Below, in pieces: positions 26,827 to 34,500 of a stretch of 64,000 nt of DNA. The notes under the pieces are model-generated. The model worked only from the letters and a program-made list of their open reading frames with translations, searched no databases and was not told the origin of the DNA. The stretch covers positions 62,001 through 126,000 of the forward strand of contig CAZYHC010000005.1 of assembly GCA_964646625.1 (NCBI GenBank). Direction: 5' to 3'. This DNA comes from DAOULT01 sp964646625 (GTDB lineage: Bacteria > Chloroflexota > Anaerolineae > CAZYHC01). How positions within the stretch are numbered: the stretch's first letter is position 1; each line of letters opens with the position of its first letter. Both the position numbers and the translations under genes were made by a program.

Positions 26827-27522
26827 TCAAGGTTGGGCATCCAGGAAGAAAAGTTGAATAAATTCCCGCGCCAGGGCCAGGGTTTCCTCTTCTGCGCCTT
26901 GCATCGCGGTAGAGACCCTGAACATCACTGCCCCCTGTCCTGCGGTGTCACGTCTGGCGTCGGGCCAGATGTAGAAGTAGAGGGTGATGGTTCGCCCCTC
27001 CTCACTGGCGGCCACCATCTTCAGGGCATAAAGGTCCACCCCGCCGATGGGAATGGCTTCCGAACTCACCTGGGTTTGCCAGCCGATGGAGCGGTAACAA
27101 ATCTGGGGCGGATGGAAGCTCTTTAACTTGTGGCTGCCGATGAGGGTCAGCCACAGGTGGGGCCGGGACGTTTCCTCTAAATCCACCCCTGCCTCGTCGT
27201 AGCGTTCGTAACGGCGCAGGAGGTAGTGCTCCGGTTCGAGGATGATGAAAACCTCCTGGTTGGTCTCCGGCACGTCCACGCCGCGCCATCTTCCCAGTTC
27301 CAGGGGGAGGTCGTCCAGGTTAGGACCCAGTCGAAAATCGTAGGGTGTGGTGACTGTCCGCTGACGGTTTGTCCTGAGCCAGGTGTCGATGTCCGTTACA
27401 AAGGTATAACCAGCCTGCGCCCGTTCGAGCTCTCTGTCCTGAGCGGAGAGGAATATGGCCCCCAGGCCGGTGAGGGCCAGCAGGACGATAGTTACCAGAT
27501 ATCGGAGCGGATTTCTCGACAT
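26827..27522 (-). CDS. epsI: EpsI-family exosortase-associated protein (DUF3485)
   Basis: A 231-residue protein with one N-terminal membrane anchor (about 8-27) and an extracytoplasmic domain carrying the family mark FHPPQICYRSIGW, with the conserved His, Pro and Cys, plus a YFYIW segment. EpsI proteins are found beside, or fused to, exosortases and are thought to help processing or polymer export. The ATG at 27522 has AGGAGGT upstream, and the gene overlaps the 3' end of the exosortase gene by 31 bases, so the two are coupled. Confidence 0.9.
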   Translation of the reverse strand: MSRNPLRYLVTIVLLALTGLGAIFLSAQDRELERAQAGYTFVTDIDTWLRTNRQRTVTTPYDFRLGPNLDDLPLELGRWRGVDVPETNQEVFIILEPEHYLLRRYERYDEAGVDLEETSRPHLWLTLIGSHKLKSFHPPQICYRSIGWQTQVSSEAIPIGGVDLYALKMVAASEEGRTITLYFYIWPDARRDTAGQGAVMFRVSTAMQGAEEETLALAREFIQLFFLDAQP

Positions 27523-28334
27523 CCTGACCTCCTGCTGAAGAACAATAATACAGCGAAAGCGACCAGAAAGAAGATCGGGCCGGAGAGGCCGTGGTAGTAA
27601 CCTAAGGCTGCCTCCCGCCCCCAGAAATGGCCTATAATCAACAACGAGGTCACGCGCCCCACGTTAGCCACCAGAGCCACCGGTACGGCCAGCAGAAATA
27701 AGCCCAGTTTAGCCCGCCAGGGCCCGGCGACGACGTAAATCAAAACCGTCGCCAAAGCCAGCATGACGATGAGAGAACGCAGCCCACTACATGGCGCCCC
27801 AACCACCAGCGAGCAGCTTTCCAGAACGATCTGCCCCCCCTGATTCAGGGCCGGTATGCCCAGGGTTTGCACCAGCGCCGTAGAGCAATGGGCGGTAAAG
27901 GCTTGCAAGAGAGGACTGACCGCTTCGACGAGGGGCAGAGGGATCATAAAAATCAGGCAAGTAAGAGGTAAAAGAAAGCGGTTCAGGGCCCGCACACCCA
28001 GAAAGTAGAGGATCAATCCCCCCAGAACGACGACGAAAGACAGGGCTGAGAGGAAAGGCGCTCTCAGGCGCAAAGCCGTTAGATAAAGAGCCAGGCCAGC
28101 CCCCAACCCGGCCAGCCCCCAATTGGAGGGTTGTCTTTCGACTCTGGCCCAACCTCGCCAGATGAAAAAAGCGGCAATCAGGGGTATCAGCGGCCCGTGA
28201 GAATAATAGTCGTTGGTCCACCACTGATAGCTCAGCCACCGAAAGGTTGACCAGAACAGCGCGATCAAAAGACCGACGATGACCAGGCCACCCGCCCATT
28301 TCAACCATCCTGAATCCAAGCGTTTGGCGTCCAC
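27492..28334 (-). CDS. Exosortase/archaeosortase family transpeptidase
   Basis: A 280-residue polytopic membrane protein (about 8 helices) with the three catalytic signatures of the family: Cys in APCSGLRS, Arg in NVGRVTS, His in YYHGLSG. Exosortases cleave and re-anchor exported proteins with PEP-CTERM-like tails. I chose the GTG at 28334 (GGAGGGGGC just upstream) because the longer reading from 28424 would begin upstream of the predicted -10 at 28395-28400. Followed by EpsI. No PEP-CTERM-tailed substrate and no glycan synthesis cluster is visible in the window, so targets must lie elsewhere. Confidence 0.92.
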   Translation of the reverse strand: MDAKRLDSGWLKWAGGLVIVGLLIALFWSTFRWLSYQWWTNDYYSHGPLIPLIAAFFIWRGWARVERQPSNWGLAGLGAGLALYLTALRLRAPFLSALSFVVVLGGLILYFLGVRALNRFLLPLTCLIFMIPLPLVEAVSPLLQAFTAHCSTALVQTLGIPALNQGGQIVLESCSLVVGAPCSGLRSLIVMLALATVLIYVVAGPWRAKLGLFLLAVPVALVANVGRVTSLLIIGHFWGREAALGYYHGLSGPIFFLVAFAVLLFFSRRSGCREIRSDIW

Positions 28335-28394
28335 GCCCCCTCCGACCTTTCCCCTCCCACCTCTCTGACCTTTCGTGGCCCCACTTACACGATT

Positions 28395-28423
28395 ATTGTA
28401 CCACCTTTCCGCCCAATTATCCA
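28395..28423 (-). promoter_or_regulatory. Promoter of the exosortase-EpsI pair
   Basis: Minus strand TGGATA (28418-28423), 17 bases, TACAAT (28395-28400). It supports the GTG start at 28334. Confidence 0.5.
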
Positions 28424-28440
28424 CCGCGAGAATGCTCTGC

Positions 28441-29082
28441 CTATTCCTCGGCTGTCACATACTCCATCATAAACTTCAGAATCAAGTAAGTGGATACCGC
28501 CCCAGGATCAGGATGCCCCAAAGACCTTTCCCCCAACGTTTTGGCCTTACCAACAGTGGCCACCATCTCTTTTGTGTCTTCCATTCCCTGCCTGGCGGCC
28601 TCCGTGACCGCGATTAGACTCTCATCAAGCGGAGCCGAGGCCAGTTCTTTAGACTTCAGGGCGGCCGGTTCGAGCGCATCCACCACGGTCTTATCGCCCG
28701 CCTTCGCCCCACCTCTCTCTTTAACAGCTTGCAGTCCATCGAGAAGCACGAGTGAAAGCGTCTTGGAGTCAAAGAGGTGCTGCTCGCCGAGCCGCTTAGC
28801 CCCGCCTCTAAACAGAGTGCCAAACACTGGCCCCGCAGCGCCACCGATGGACATCATTAAGGCCATGCCAATCGCCTGGAGCAACTCGCCAATCGTGGTG
28901 AAGGCCTGTCCCTCTAATTGCTGGTGAACAGCCTCAAAGCCTCTGGCCATGCCCACACCGTGGTCGCCATCACCTATGGCCTGGTCCGCCCGCGTTAAAA
29001 GCTCCTTGCTTTCCACCATCCTTCTGGATAGGTGCACGAACATCTCTCTGGCTTCTTGCAGGCTTAATTGAGATTTTCCCAT
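28441..29082 (-). CDS. dhaL: Dihydroxyacetone kinase ADP-binding subunit DhaL
   Basis: A 213-residue all-helical nucleotide-binding subunit. It has the Mg-binding Asp cluster in AIGDGDHG, the phosphate-contacting MSIGGAAGPVFGTLF, and RSLGHPDPGA near the C-terminus. The start at 29082 is taken because the family begins close to this point and GTGAGG precedes it; it lies 4 bases after the DhaK stop. Together with DhaK it phosphorylates dihydroxyacetone to DHAP. No DhaM phosphotransfer subunit is nearby, so the phosphate donor (PTS or ATP) cannot be told. Confidence 0.95.
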   Translation of the reverse strand: MGKSQLSLQEAREMFVHLSRRMVESKELLTRADQAIGDGDHGVGMARGFEAVHQQLEGQAFTTIGELLQAIGMALMMSIGGAAGPVFGTLFRGGAKRLGEQHLFDSKTLSLVLLDGLQAVKERGGAKAGDKTVVDALEPAALKSKELASAPLDESLIAVTEAARQGMEDTKEMVATVGKAKTLGERSLGHPDPGAVSTYLILKFMMEYVTAEE

Positions 29083-29086
29083 CGCC

Positions 29087-30091
29087 TCACACCTTCTTAA
29101 AGCCAAAAGAGTGGGCGGGCAGGTCATAGTACTTTTTCAGCTCATCGTCCAGTTTCATCAAGGTGATGGAAAATCCTGCCATCTCCTGGCAGGTCAGGAA
29201 GCCACCTATGACGGTATCGTGGACCGCGATCCCTTTATCTCTCAGAAGTTGGCGAACCTTTCTATTCACAATCAGAAGTTCCATCAAAGTGGTGGCCCCC
29301 AAGTTATTGATCAGGAGACAAACTTCATCGCCTCTCTGGAATGGCAGGTCAGAAAGGATCAGGGCCATCATTTTCTCCACCAGTGCATCGGCGGGGAGCA
29401 TCTTTTCTCTGGAAACGCCTGGCTCACCGTGCGCGCCCATCCCAATTTCTATCTCATCCTCGGGGAGCTCAAAGGTTGGTTCGCCGGTCTCCGGGATGGA
29501 GGCCGCCGCGACCGCCACCCCCATGGAACGGGTGTTATCACGGGCTTTGGTGGTGACCCGGACCACCTTGTCCAGATCGTTTACCGTGGCTGAGACTCCA
29601 CCCGCGATCTTGATCACGAACAGATCTCCTGCTATTCCGCGGCGCTCCTCCATCTTTTCAGGAGGGGCAGCGGCCACGTCGTCCCAGACCAGGACCGTCC
29701 TGGTCTCGATGCCTTCTTCGGCAGCCATCTCGGCGGCGATATCAAAATTCATTCGGTCGCCAGCGTAGTTCCCATAAAGGTAGAGGACTCCCTGGCCTTG
29801 ATCCAGGGCCCTGGTAGCCTCCAGGATGACATCTGGCGTAGGGGCGGCAAAAATAGGGCCACAGGCGGCCCCATCGGCCATATTTTCCCCGATAACCCCA
29901 GGGAACAGCGGCTCGTGGCCGCTCCCCCCTCCCACCAGAAGCCCCACCTTGCCGGCGGGTAAGCTGGACTTAACCAGGGCATTGACCCCTTCCAGCTTTT
30001 TAACTTTTCCGTGGCAGGCCTCCACCAATCCCTCAAGCAGCTCCGACACCACGTTCTTAGGGTCATTTATAATTTTTTTCGCCTTTTTCAT
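29087..30091 (-). CDS. dhaK: Dihydroxyacetone kinase substrate-binding subunit DhaK
   Basis: A 334-residue subunit, normal for the family. It has GGGSGHEP (substrate loop), and the His that forms the hemiaminal with dihydroxyacetone lies in GMGAHGEPG. The ATG at 30091 has GGGGAGAG upstream and gives the family start MKKAKKIINDP. A 44-codon in-frame extension back to 30223, itself with a strong ribosome site, crosses a terminator-like hairpin and is better seen as leader (see the attenuator entry). It forms an operon with DhaL. A second, more divergent DhaK lies at 49905-50975. Confidence 0.95.
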   Translation of the reverse strand: MKKAKKIINDPKNVVSELLEGLVEACHGKVKKLEGVNALVKSSLPAGKVGLLVGGGSGHEPLFPGVIGENMADGAACGPIFAAPTPDVILEATRALDQGQGVLYLYGNYAGDRMNFDIAAEMAAEEGIETRTVLVWDDVAAAPPEKMEERRGIAGDLFVIKIAGGVSATVNDLDKVVRVTTKARDNTRSMGVAVAAASIPETGEPTFELPEDEIEIGMGAHGEPGVSREKMLPADALVEKMMALILSDLPFQRGDEVCLLINNLGATTLMELLIVNRKVRQLLRDKGIAVHDTVIGGFLTCQEMAGFSITLMKLDDELKKYYDLPAHSFGFKKV

Positions 30092-30121
30092 CTCTCCCCT
30101 CCTCAATGCTTTTGAAGAAAC

Positions 30122-30159
30122 AAAAAATGCCCGCCAGGGGCCAGTTTGCCTCCGGCGGG
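30122..30159 (-). terminator. Terminator-like hairpin in the dhaK leader (possible attenuator)
   Basis: Minus strand: CCCGCC (from 30159) pairs with GGCGGG (to 30130), with extra inner pairs, followed by ATTTTTTG (to 30121). It sits between the dhaK promoter and the dhaK start, so it would end transcription early unless countered. A short reading frame with an SD (GAGGAGG, ATG at 30223) runs into it. This suggests attenuation, or a riboswitch of unknown class in 30160-30260. Confidence 0.55.
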
Positions 30160-30269
30160 TTCTTATGCTATACTCCCCACTGCCGGGGTTGTGAGAACCT
30201 CTAAGGGTTGCAACCGCCTCCATGCAGGTTTCCTCCTCGAAGATAACTTTGTATTACTCTCACGCGGCT

Positions 30270-30298
30270 ATAATATCATAATTGTTCTGAGATGTCAA
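30270..30298 (-). promoter_or_regulatory. Promoter of the dhaK-dhaL operon
   Basis: Minus strand TTGACA (30293-30298), 17 bases, TATTAT (30270-30275). It gives a leader of roughly 170 bases before dhaK. Confidence 0.7.
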
Positions 30299-30332
30299 AT
30301 TTTGTTGCGGTGGGGGTTGGCTCAAGGATGTT

Positions 30333-30365
30333 GGGATATGAGCAGTCGCCAAAATTTCTGGACGC
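30333..30365 (+). repeat. 34-bp interspersed repeat, copy 2
   Basis: Partner of 941-974 (minus). It lies 20 bases upstream of the -35 at 30386. Confidence 0.6.
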
Positions 30366-30385
30366 AGCCAGGCTGGCTGGCCGAC

Positions 30386-30414
30386 TTGACTCTGCTGGCG
30401 TTTTGGGGTAAAAT
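30386..30414 (+). promoter_or_regulatory. Promoter of the cobalamin-uptake operon
   Basis: TTGACT (30386-30391), 17 bases, TAAAAT (30409-30414), about 100 bases before the riboswitch. A further extended -10, TGG-TATACT (30482-30487), lies only 20 bases before the aptamer and may be the true transcript start. Confidence 0.55.
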
Positions 30415-30508
30415 GATTGGTGCATGGGTTGGGGAGCCGTGCCCCAATTTCTCGTTGCTCGGTAGAGAGCACAGGATATGGTATACTCCCCACAAATTGA
30501 ATAAAGAT

Positions 30509-30652
<144 letters not shown>

Positions 30653-30756
30653 GCTCCAAGGACCTTCGAGAGAAAGGGGGTAGGAGATTATGGTCAAAGC
30701 GCCGTAACTTATCCCCTTGTCGAACCGGCAAGGGAATTTAGCTTATCAGACCACTA

Positions 30757-30784
30757 CCCGACCTCAGTTGGTCGGGCTTTTTAT
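30757..30784 (+). terminator. Riboswitch expression-platform terminator
   Basis: CCCGACC (30757-30763), a 6-base loop, GGTCGGG (30770-30776), then CTTTTTATT. It ends 33 bases before the first gene of the operon, the usual place for a B12-controlled attenuator. Confidence 0.85.
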
Positions 30785-30816
30785 TGCGAAAAAAGTACCA
30801 GGAGGAAAAAGGAAAA

Positions 30817-32787
30817 ATGAAAAAGTCACTTTACCTTACTATTGCTACGTTTACCACTTTGACTATGTTATTCGTGGCCGTGCCGGCCCAAGCCGACCTG
30901 TTCACCGACCAGAAAACGGCGGTGCAGCAGGCCCTGACCTGGCTGAAGAGCCAGCAAAACGACGACGGCGGGTTCGGCCGCCCGTACAGCGGAGCCTACA
31001 TAACTGCCCAGGCAGTGCTGGCCCTGGCCGCCGCCAACGAGGATTCCAACCAATGGCAAAAAAACGGCCACAGCCCAATGGACTACCTGTCCGGCCTCAT
31101 GGCTACCACCCCTTATACCCTGAGCGGGGGCCAGACCGGCCTGCTCATCTGTGCAGTGGTGGCCGGGAACGGCCACCCGCGTGACTTTGCCGGGCGCGAT
31201 CTGGTGAGCTACCTGAACAGCAGCCAGTACGATTCCAGCAGCGGTAAATTCAGCGGGCTGGACGTTTCTGACCAGGGCTGGGCTATGTTGGGGCTGGCCG
31301 CGGCCATGGAGCCCATACCCGCCAAAGCCGTCACCTGGCTCAAAAACCAACAACAGGCCGGAGGCAACTGGACCTACAGCGATCCGAACCCTAGAGATGT
31401 AGACATCACAGCCCGGGCCATGCAGGCCCTCATCGCTGCCGGCGAACCGCCTACCTCTACGGTCATGATCGAGGCCACCAACTACCTGAGCACCACTCAG
31501 AGCACCACCGACTCCGGAATGCCCCAGAGAGCCGGCCAGGACTCCAACACCAACTCCACAGCCTACACTATCCAGGCCCTTATTGCCAGAGGAGAGAACC
31601 CCCTGGGCGCGGTCTGGAGCAAGAGCAGCAACCCGCTGACCTTCCTGCTGAGCATGCAACAGCCCGATGGCTCCTTCAAGTGGATAGCCGGCGAGGCCGG
31701 AGACACCCTGCTGGCTACCGTCCAGGCCATCCCGGCCCTGATGGGCAGGCCGTTTCCTTTGCGCGGCCGGCTGGTGGCGGCCCTCAAGGCTATAGACTTC
31801 ATCAAAACCAAACAGAACGATGATGGCGGCTTCCCCCAAGGTTTGCTGCTCAGCGGCCCGGAGTCTGAAGCAGGGGGCACGGCCAGCGCCGTGTACGCTT
31901 TCGCCGTCAACTGCGAGGCCCCTGACCGCGTGAAGAAAAACGATAAATCGCCGCTGGACTTCCTAGCTACCCAGGCCGCGCTCTATACTGCCGCCGCCGA
32001 CGCCACTTCCAAGATGATTATAGCTACCGTTCTCGGCAACAGGAACCCCAGAAACTTCGGGGGGGTCGATCTGGTGGACAGGCTCAACAGCTTCGCCAGC
32101 CCCAGCGTGGGCTACGGCAACTTCGTGAAAGACCAGACCTGGTCGGTGTGGGCGCTGAACACCATGCGGGCCTCGGTGCCCGTGACCCCTGCCAACTGGC
32201 TGAGAAGTAGCCAGACTGCTCAAGGCGCCTGGGGCTGGAACTCGCCGCCTTTCACCGCTACGGCCTGGTGTTCGCCCACCGTGGTCATCAGCACCACAGA
32301 GCCGAGCGCCACCGCCTGGGCTATACAGGCTTTGATCGCTTCCGGCGAGCCGGTCGTTGGGACCAACAGCGTGGTCATCGACAACGCCTTCAACTACCTG
32401 AAAACCACCCAGAACCCCGATGGGGGCTTCCTGTACACTAACGTAGACGATGGTTGCGGCTTTTTCGATCCCAGTTCCAACGTTTTCGTTACATCTTACG
32501 TCATCCAGGCTTTGCTTGCTGCCGGACGCGATTCCGAAAGTTGGGATTGGGCCAGGCACATGACGGGGACAAACGATATCTCTATGACAGTCCATACTCC
32601 CATGTACCACCTGCTCAACTTGCAGCTCGCCGATGGGTCATTCCCCTGGACGACGACCACCAAAGACACCACCAGCATCGCCGCCACCTACGAGGCTGTC
32701 CCGGCCCTGCTGGGCAAGTACTTCCCGCTGCTGCCCTGCCAAAACAGAGCTTACTTGCCCGAAGTAACCCAAAACATCACCAGATAG
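30817..32787 (+). CDS. Secreted alpha/alpha-toroid protein (transcobalamin alpha-domain-like)
   Basis: A 656-residue exported protein: signal peptide (about 1-27), then about ten helical repeats with Q-x-DGGF language (WLKSQQNDDGGFG, FIKTKQNDDGGFP, YLKTTQNPDGGFL) over the whole length, and a YLPE tail at the C-terminus. These repeats belong to the prenyltransferase/squalene-cyclase alpha-alpha barrel superfamily; lacking the DxDD cyclase motif and being secreted, it is unlikely to be a terpene enzyme. The same fold forms the B12-binding alpha domain of transcobalamin and intrinsic factor. It is the first gene after the cobalamin riboswitch, followed by two DUF4430 genes and an ECF transporter. 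The inferred role is extracellular B12 binding. The ATG at 30817 follows AAAAAGGA. Confidence 0.82.
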   Translation: MKKSLYLTIATFTTLTMLFVAVPAQADLFTDQKTAVQQALTWLKSQQNDDGGFGRPYSGAYITAQAVLALAAANEDSNQWQKNGHSPMDYLSGLMATTPYTLSGGQTGLLICAVVAGNGHPRDFAGRDLVSYLNSSQYDSSSGKFSGLDVSDQGWAMLGLAAAMEPIPAKAVTWLKNQQQAGGNWTYSDPNPRDVDITARAMQALIAAGEPPTSTVMIEATNYLSTTQSTTDSGMPQRAGQDSNTNSTAYTIQALIARGENPLGAVWSKSSNPLTFLLSMQQPDGSFKWIAGEAGDTLLATVQAIPALMGRPFPLRGRLVAALKAIDFIKTKQNDDGGFPQGLLLSGPESEAGGTASAVYAFAVNCEAPDRVKKNDKSPLDFLATQAALYTAAADATSKMIIATVLGNRNPRNFGGVDLVDRLNSFASPSVGYGNFVKDQTWSVWALNTMRASVPVTPANWLRSSQTAQGAWGWNSPPFTATAWCSPTVVISTTEPSATAWAIQALIASGEPVVGTNSVVIDNAFNYLKTTQNPDGGFLYTNVDDGCGFFDPSSNVFVTSYVIQALLAAGRDSESWDWARHMTGTNDISMTVHTPMYHLLNLQLADGSFPWTTTTKDTTSIAATYEAVPALLGKYFPLLPCQNRAYLPEVTQNITR

Positions 32788-32797
32788 CTGTGCAGCC

Positions 32798-32840
32798 AGG
32801 TGCCTGGCACTTCCAACAACGAACAAAGTGCCAGGCACCT
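32798..32840. repeat. Palindromic element with 15-bp arms and 13-base loop
   Basis: Arms 32798-32812 and 32826-32840 are exact reverse complements and identical to the arms at 26771 and 36557; only the loop differs. It lies just after the toroid gene and may give a partial transcript end inside the B12 operon. Confidence 0.8.
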
Positions 32841-32854
32841 GATCTTATTGTAGA

Positions 32855-32884
32855 TTGCCATCTGGCATCGCCTTGTGGTATAAT
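32855..32884 (+). promoter_or_regulatory. Internal promoter before the first DUF4430 gene
   Basis: TTGCCA (32855-32860), 18 bases, extended TGG and TATAAT (32879-32884). It would start transcription near 32891, allowing B12-independent expression of the downstream genes. Confidence 0.6.
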
Positions 32885-32916
32885 GCCTGATGTTCAAGGA
32901 TTTAAGGAGATACACC

Positions 32917-34371
32917 GTGAGACCTCAACTGGTTTTGACCCTCCTGGCTGTGACGTTGATAGCCGTGCTGCCGGTTGCGGCGGACCCGATCGTTCGCCCG
33001 GATTCGCTCGGTTTCGAGGACGTGTACCCCTCCCCTGGGAGCAGCGGCCAGACGAATCGCGCCGGGTTGGTGATCGATTATGGAGAAGGCACGGTAGAAA
33101 CTCACTGCGTGGAGTTCAGCGAGACGTACATCACCGGGCGAGAGCTGCTGGAACGCGCTGGCCTTAGCGTGGAAAACTATGGAGGCTTCATCTGCAACAT
33201 CGAGAGGGTTGGCTGCCCGCTGACCGACTGCTTATGTAAATGTAGAACCGACCCCTGCCTTTACTGGAGCTACTGGGTTAAAAGTTCGCCGGGGCAGGGC
33301 GACTGGAACTATTCCAACACCGGGGCCTGGTTGCGCCAGGTCTACGACGGCTACGTGGACGGCTGGCATTGGGGAGAGGCCGCCAAACCGCCCCACTGCT
33401 CCCACGAAGAGTTGTGCGGCAGCACCGACACGGTAGGGCCTGTGGTTCTGCCGGTTCATCAAAGCCCCGGCCTGGCTACCGGCGACGTTACCCCCCGCTT
33501 CACCTGGACGGCGGCCTGGGACTGTCAGAGCAGCGTGGCCGGCTACAACCTGGAAGTGACCGGCACGACCAAAATCTACACCACCGCAAACGCTTACTAT
33601 GACTGGCCCACCCCTCTCTCGGAAGGGTTGCATGGCTGGCGCTTGCGGGCCTACGACGTGCCGGGCAACTATTCGGCCTGGACGGCCTACAAACAGTTCG
33701 GGGTGGATACCCAACCGCCCACGCCCGTAACCCTCCAGGCGCCTGCTGATGGCGCATTCCTGGACGCCAACAACCTGTCTTTCGATTGGTCAGACAGCAC
33801 CGATCCGCCCAAAAACGGCTACTCTTCGGGAGTGGCGGGCTACCACCTGGAGATTACGGGCACGGGCGGTACAATTTACACCGCCCCCGCCTCAACCCTG
33901 GCGCAGAGCGCCGGGATAGAGGCCGCCGTTGCCTCGGCCTTCACGCCCACCACCCTCATCGACGACGGGCATCACGGCTGGCGGGTGAGAGCCTTCGACG
34001 CCGGGCTGAACCCCTCCACCTGGTCGCCGCATCGCCACCTGACGGTGGATGGCCCACCGCACGCCTTCGACCTGATTGCGCCGCTCAGTGGAACGGCGGT
34101 GTACACTCGCACTCCGCTCCTGGCCTGGCAGCCCAGCGCCGACCCGGTGGCTGGCCTTAAACATTACCGGGTAGAAATAGGTTCCGCTTCCTGGCAGTTG
34201 ATCACGGTGCCTGCCGACGTGACCGTCGCCAGACCTCCCACGCCGCTGTCCAGCGGAATTTATACCTGGACGGTTTATGCCTTCGATAACACCGGCCACT
34301 CCCGTCAGGCGAACGAGACCCGTAATTTCAAAATCCAAATGGACACTTACCTGCCGGTGACGATAAAATAA
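32917..34371 (+). CDS. Secreted DUF4430 protein with Ig/Fn3-like repeats
   Basis: A 484-residue exported protein: signal peptide (about 1-23), then a DUF4430 domain (about 45-165; GLVIDYGEGTVETHCVEF and later YWSYWVKS with DGYVDGWHWGE). Three beta-sandwich repeats of about 95 residues follow (each with GYHLEITG / GWRVRAFD-type strands), then the C-terminal tail YLPVTIK. DUF4430 is the C-terminal beta domain of animal transcobalamin and intrinsic factor. I take the GTG at 32917 because AAGGAG lies 7 bases before it; the ATG at 32890 coincides with the predicted transcript start. Eight Cys lie in the DUF4430 part, unusual for the family and suggesting disulfides. Confidence 0.85.
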   Translation: MRPQLVLTLLAVTLIAVLPVAADPIVRPDSLGFEDVYPSPGSSGQTNRAGLVIDYGEGTVETHCVEFSETYITGRELLERAGLSVENYGGFICNIERVGCPLTDCLCKCRTDPCLYWSYWVKSSPGQGDWNYSNTGAWLRQVYDGYVDGWHWGEAAKPPHCSHEELCGSTDTVGPVVLPVHQSPGLATGDVTPRFTWTAAWDCQSSVAGYNLEVTGTTKIYTTANAYYDWPTPLSEGLHGWRLRAYDVPGNYSAWTAYKQFGVDTQPPTPVTLQAPADGAFLDANNLSFDWSDSTDPPKNGYSSGVAGYHLEITGTGGTIYTAPASTLAQSAGIEAAVASAFTPTTLIDDGHHGWRVRAFDAGLNPSTWSPHRHLTVDGPPHAFDLIAPLSGTAVYTRTPLLAWQPSADPVAGLKHYRVEIGSASWQLITVPADVTVARPPTPLSSGIYTWTVYAFDNTGHSRQANETRNFKIQMDTYLPVTIK

Positions 34372-34382
34372 AGATTCAAGCC

Positions 34383-34446
34383 CCAGAGAGCACGGAGGAC
34401 ACAGAGAAAGAATTTTTCCCCTCCGTGAACTCTGTGTACTCTGTGG
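34383..34446. repeat. Intergenic inverted repeat (CAGAG/CTCTG type)
   Basis: Left part CCAGAGAGCACGGAGG and right part CTCCGTGAACTCTGTG...CTCTGTGG are imperfect reverse complements around an A/T-rich centre. It fills the gap between the two DUF4430 genes. Confidence 0.5.
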
Positions 34447-34500
34447 CTAAACCATTGATGCACGGTTACGAAACGCGGTTTTGAGAAAGCGAGGACAGAG

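Noticed and set aside
30092..30223. 44-residue N-terminal extension of DhaK
   Set aside because: It would contain a terminator hairpin and is absent from the family; treated as leader, though it is kept as a finding on attenuation.
30817..32787. Reading the toroid protein as a squalene/hopene cyclase
   Set aside because: It has a signal peptide, no DxDD motif, and sits under a B12 riboswitch with DUF4430 and ECF genes.
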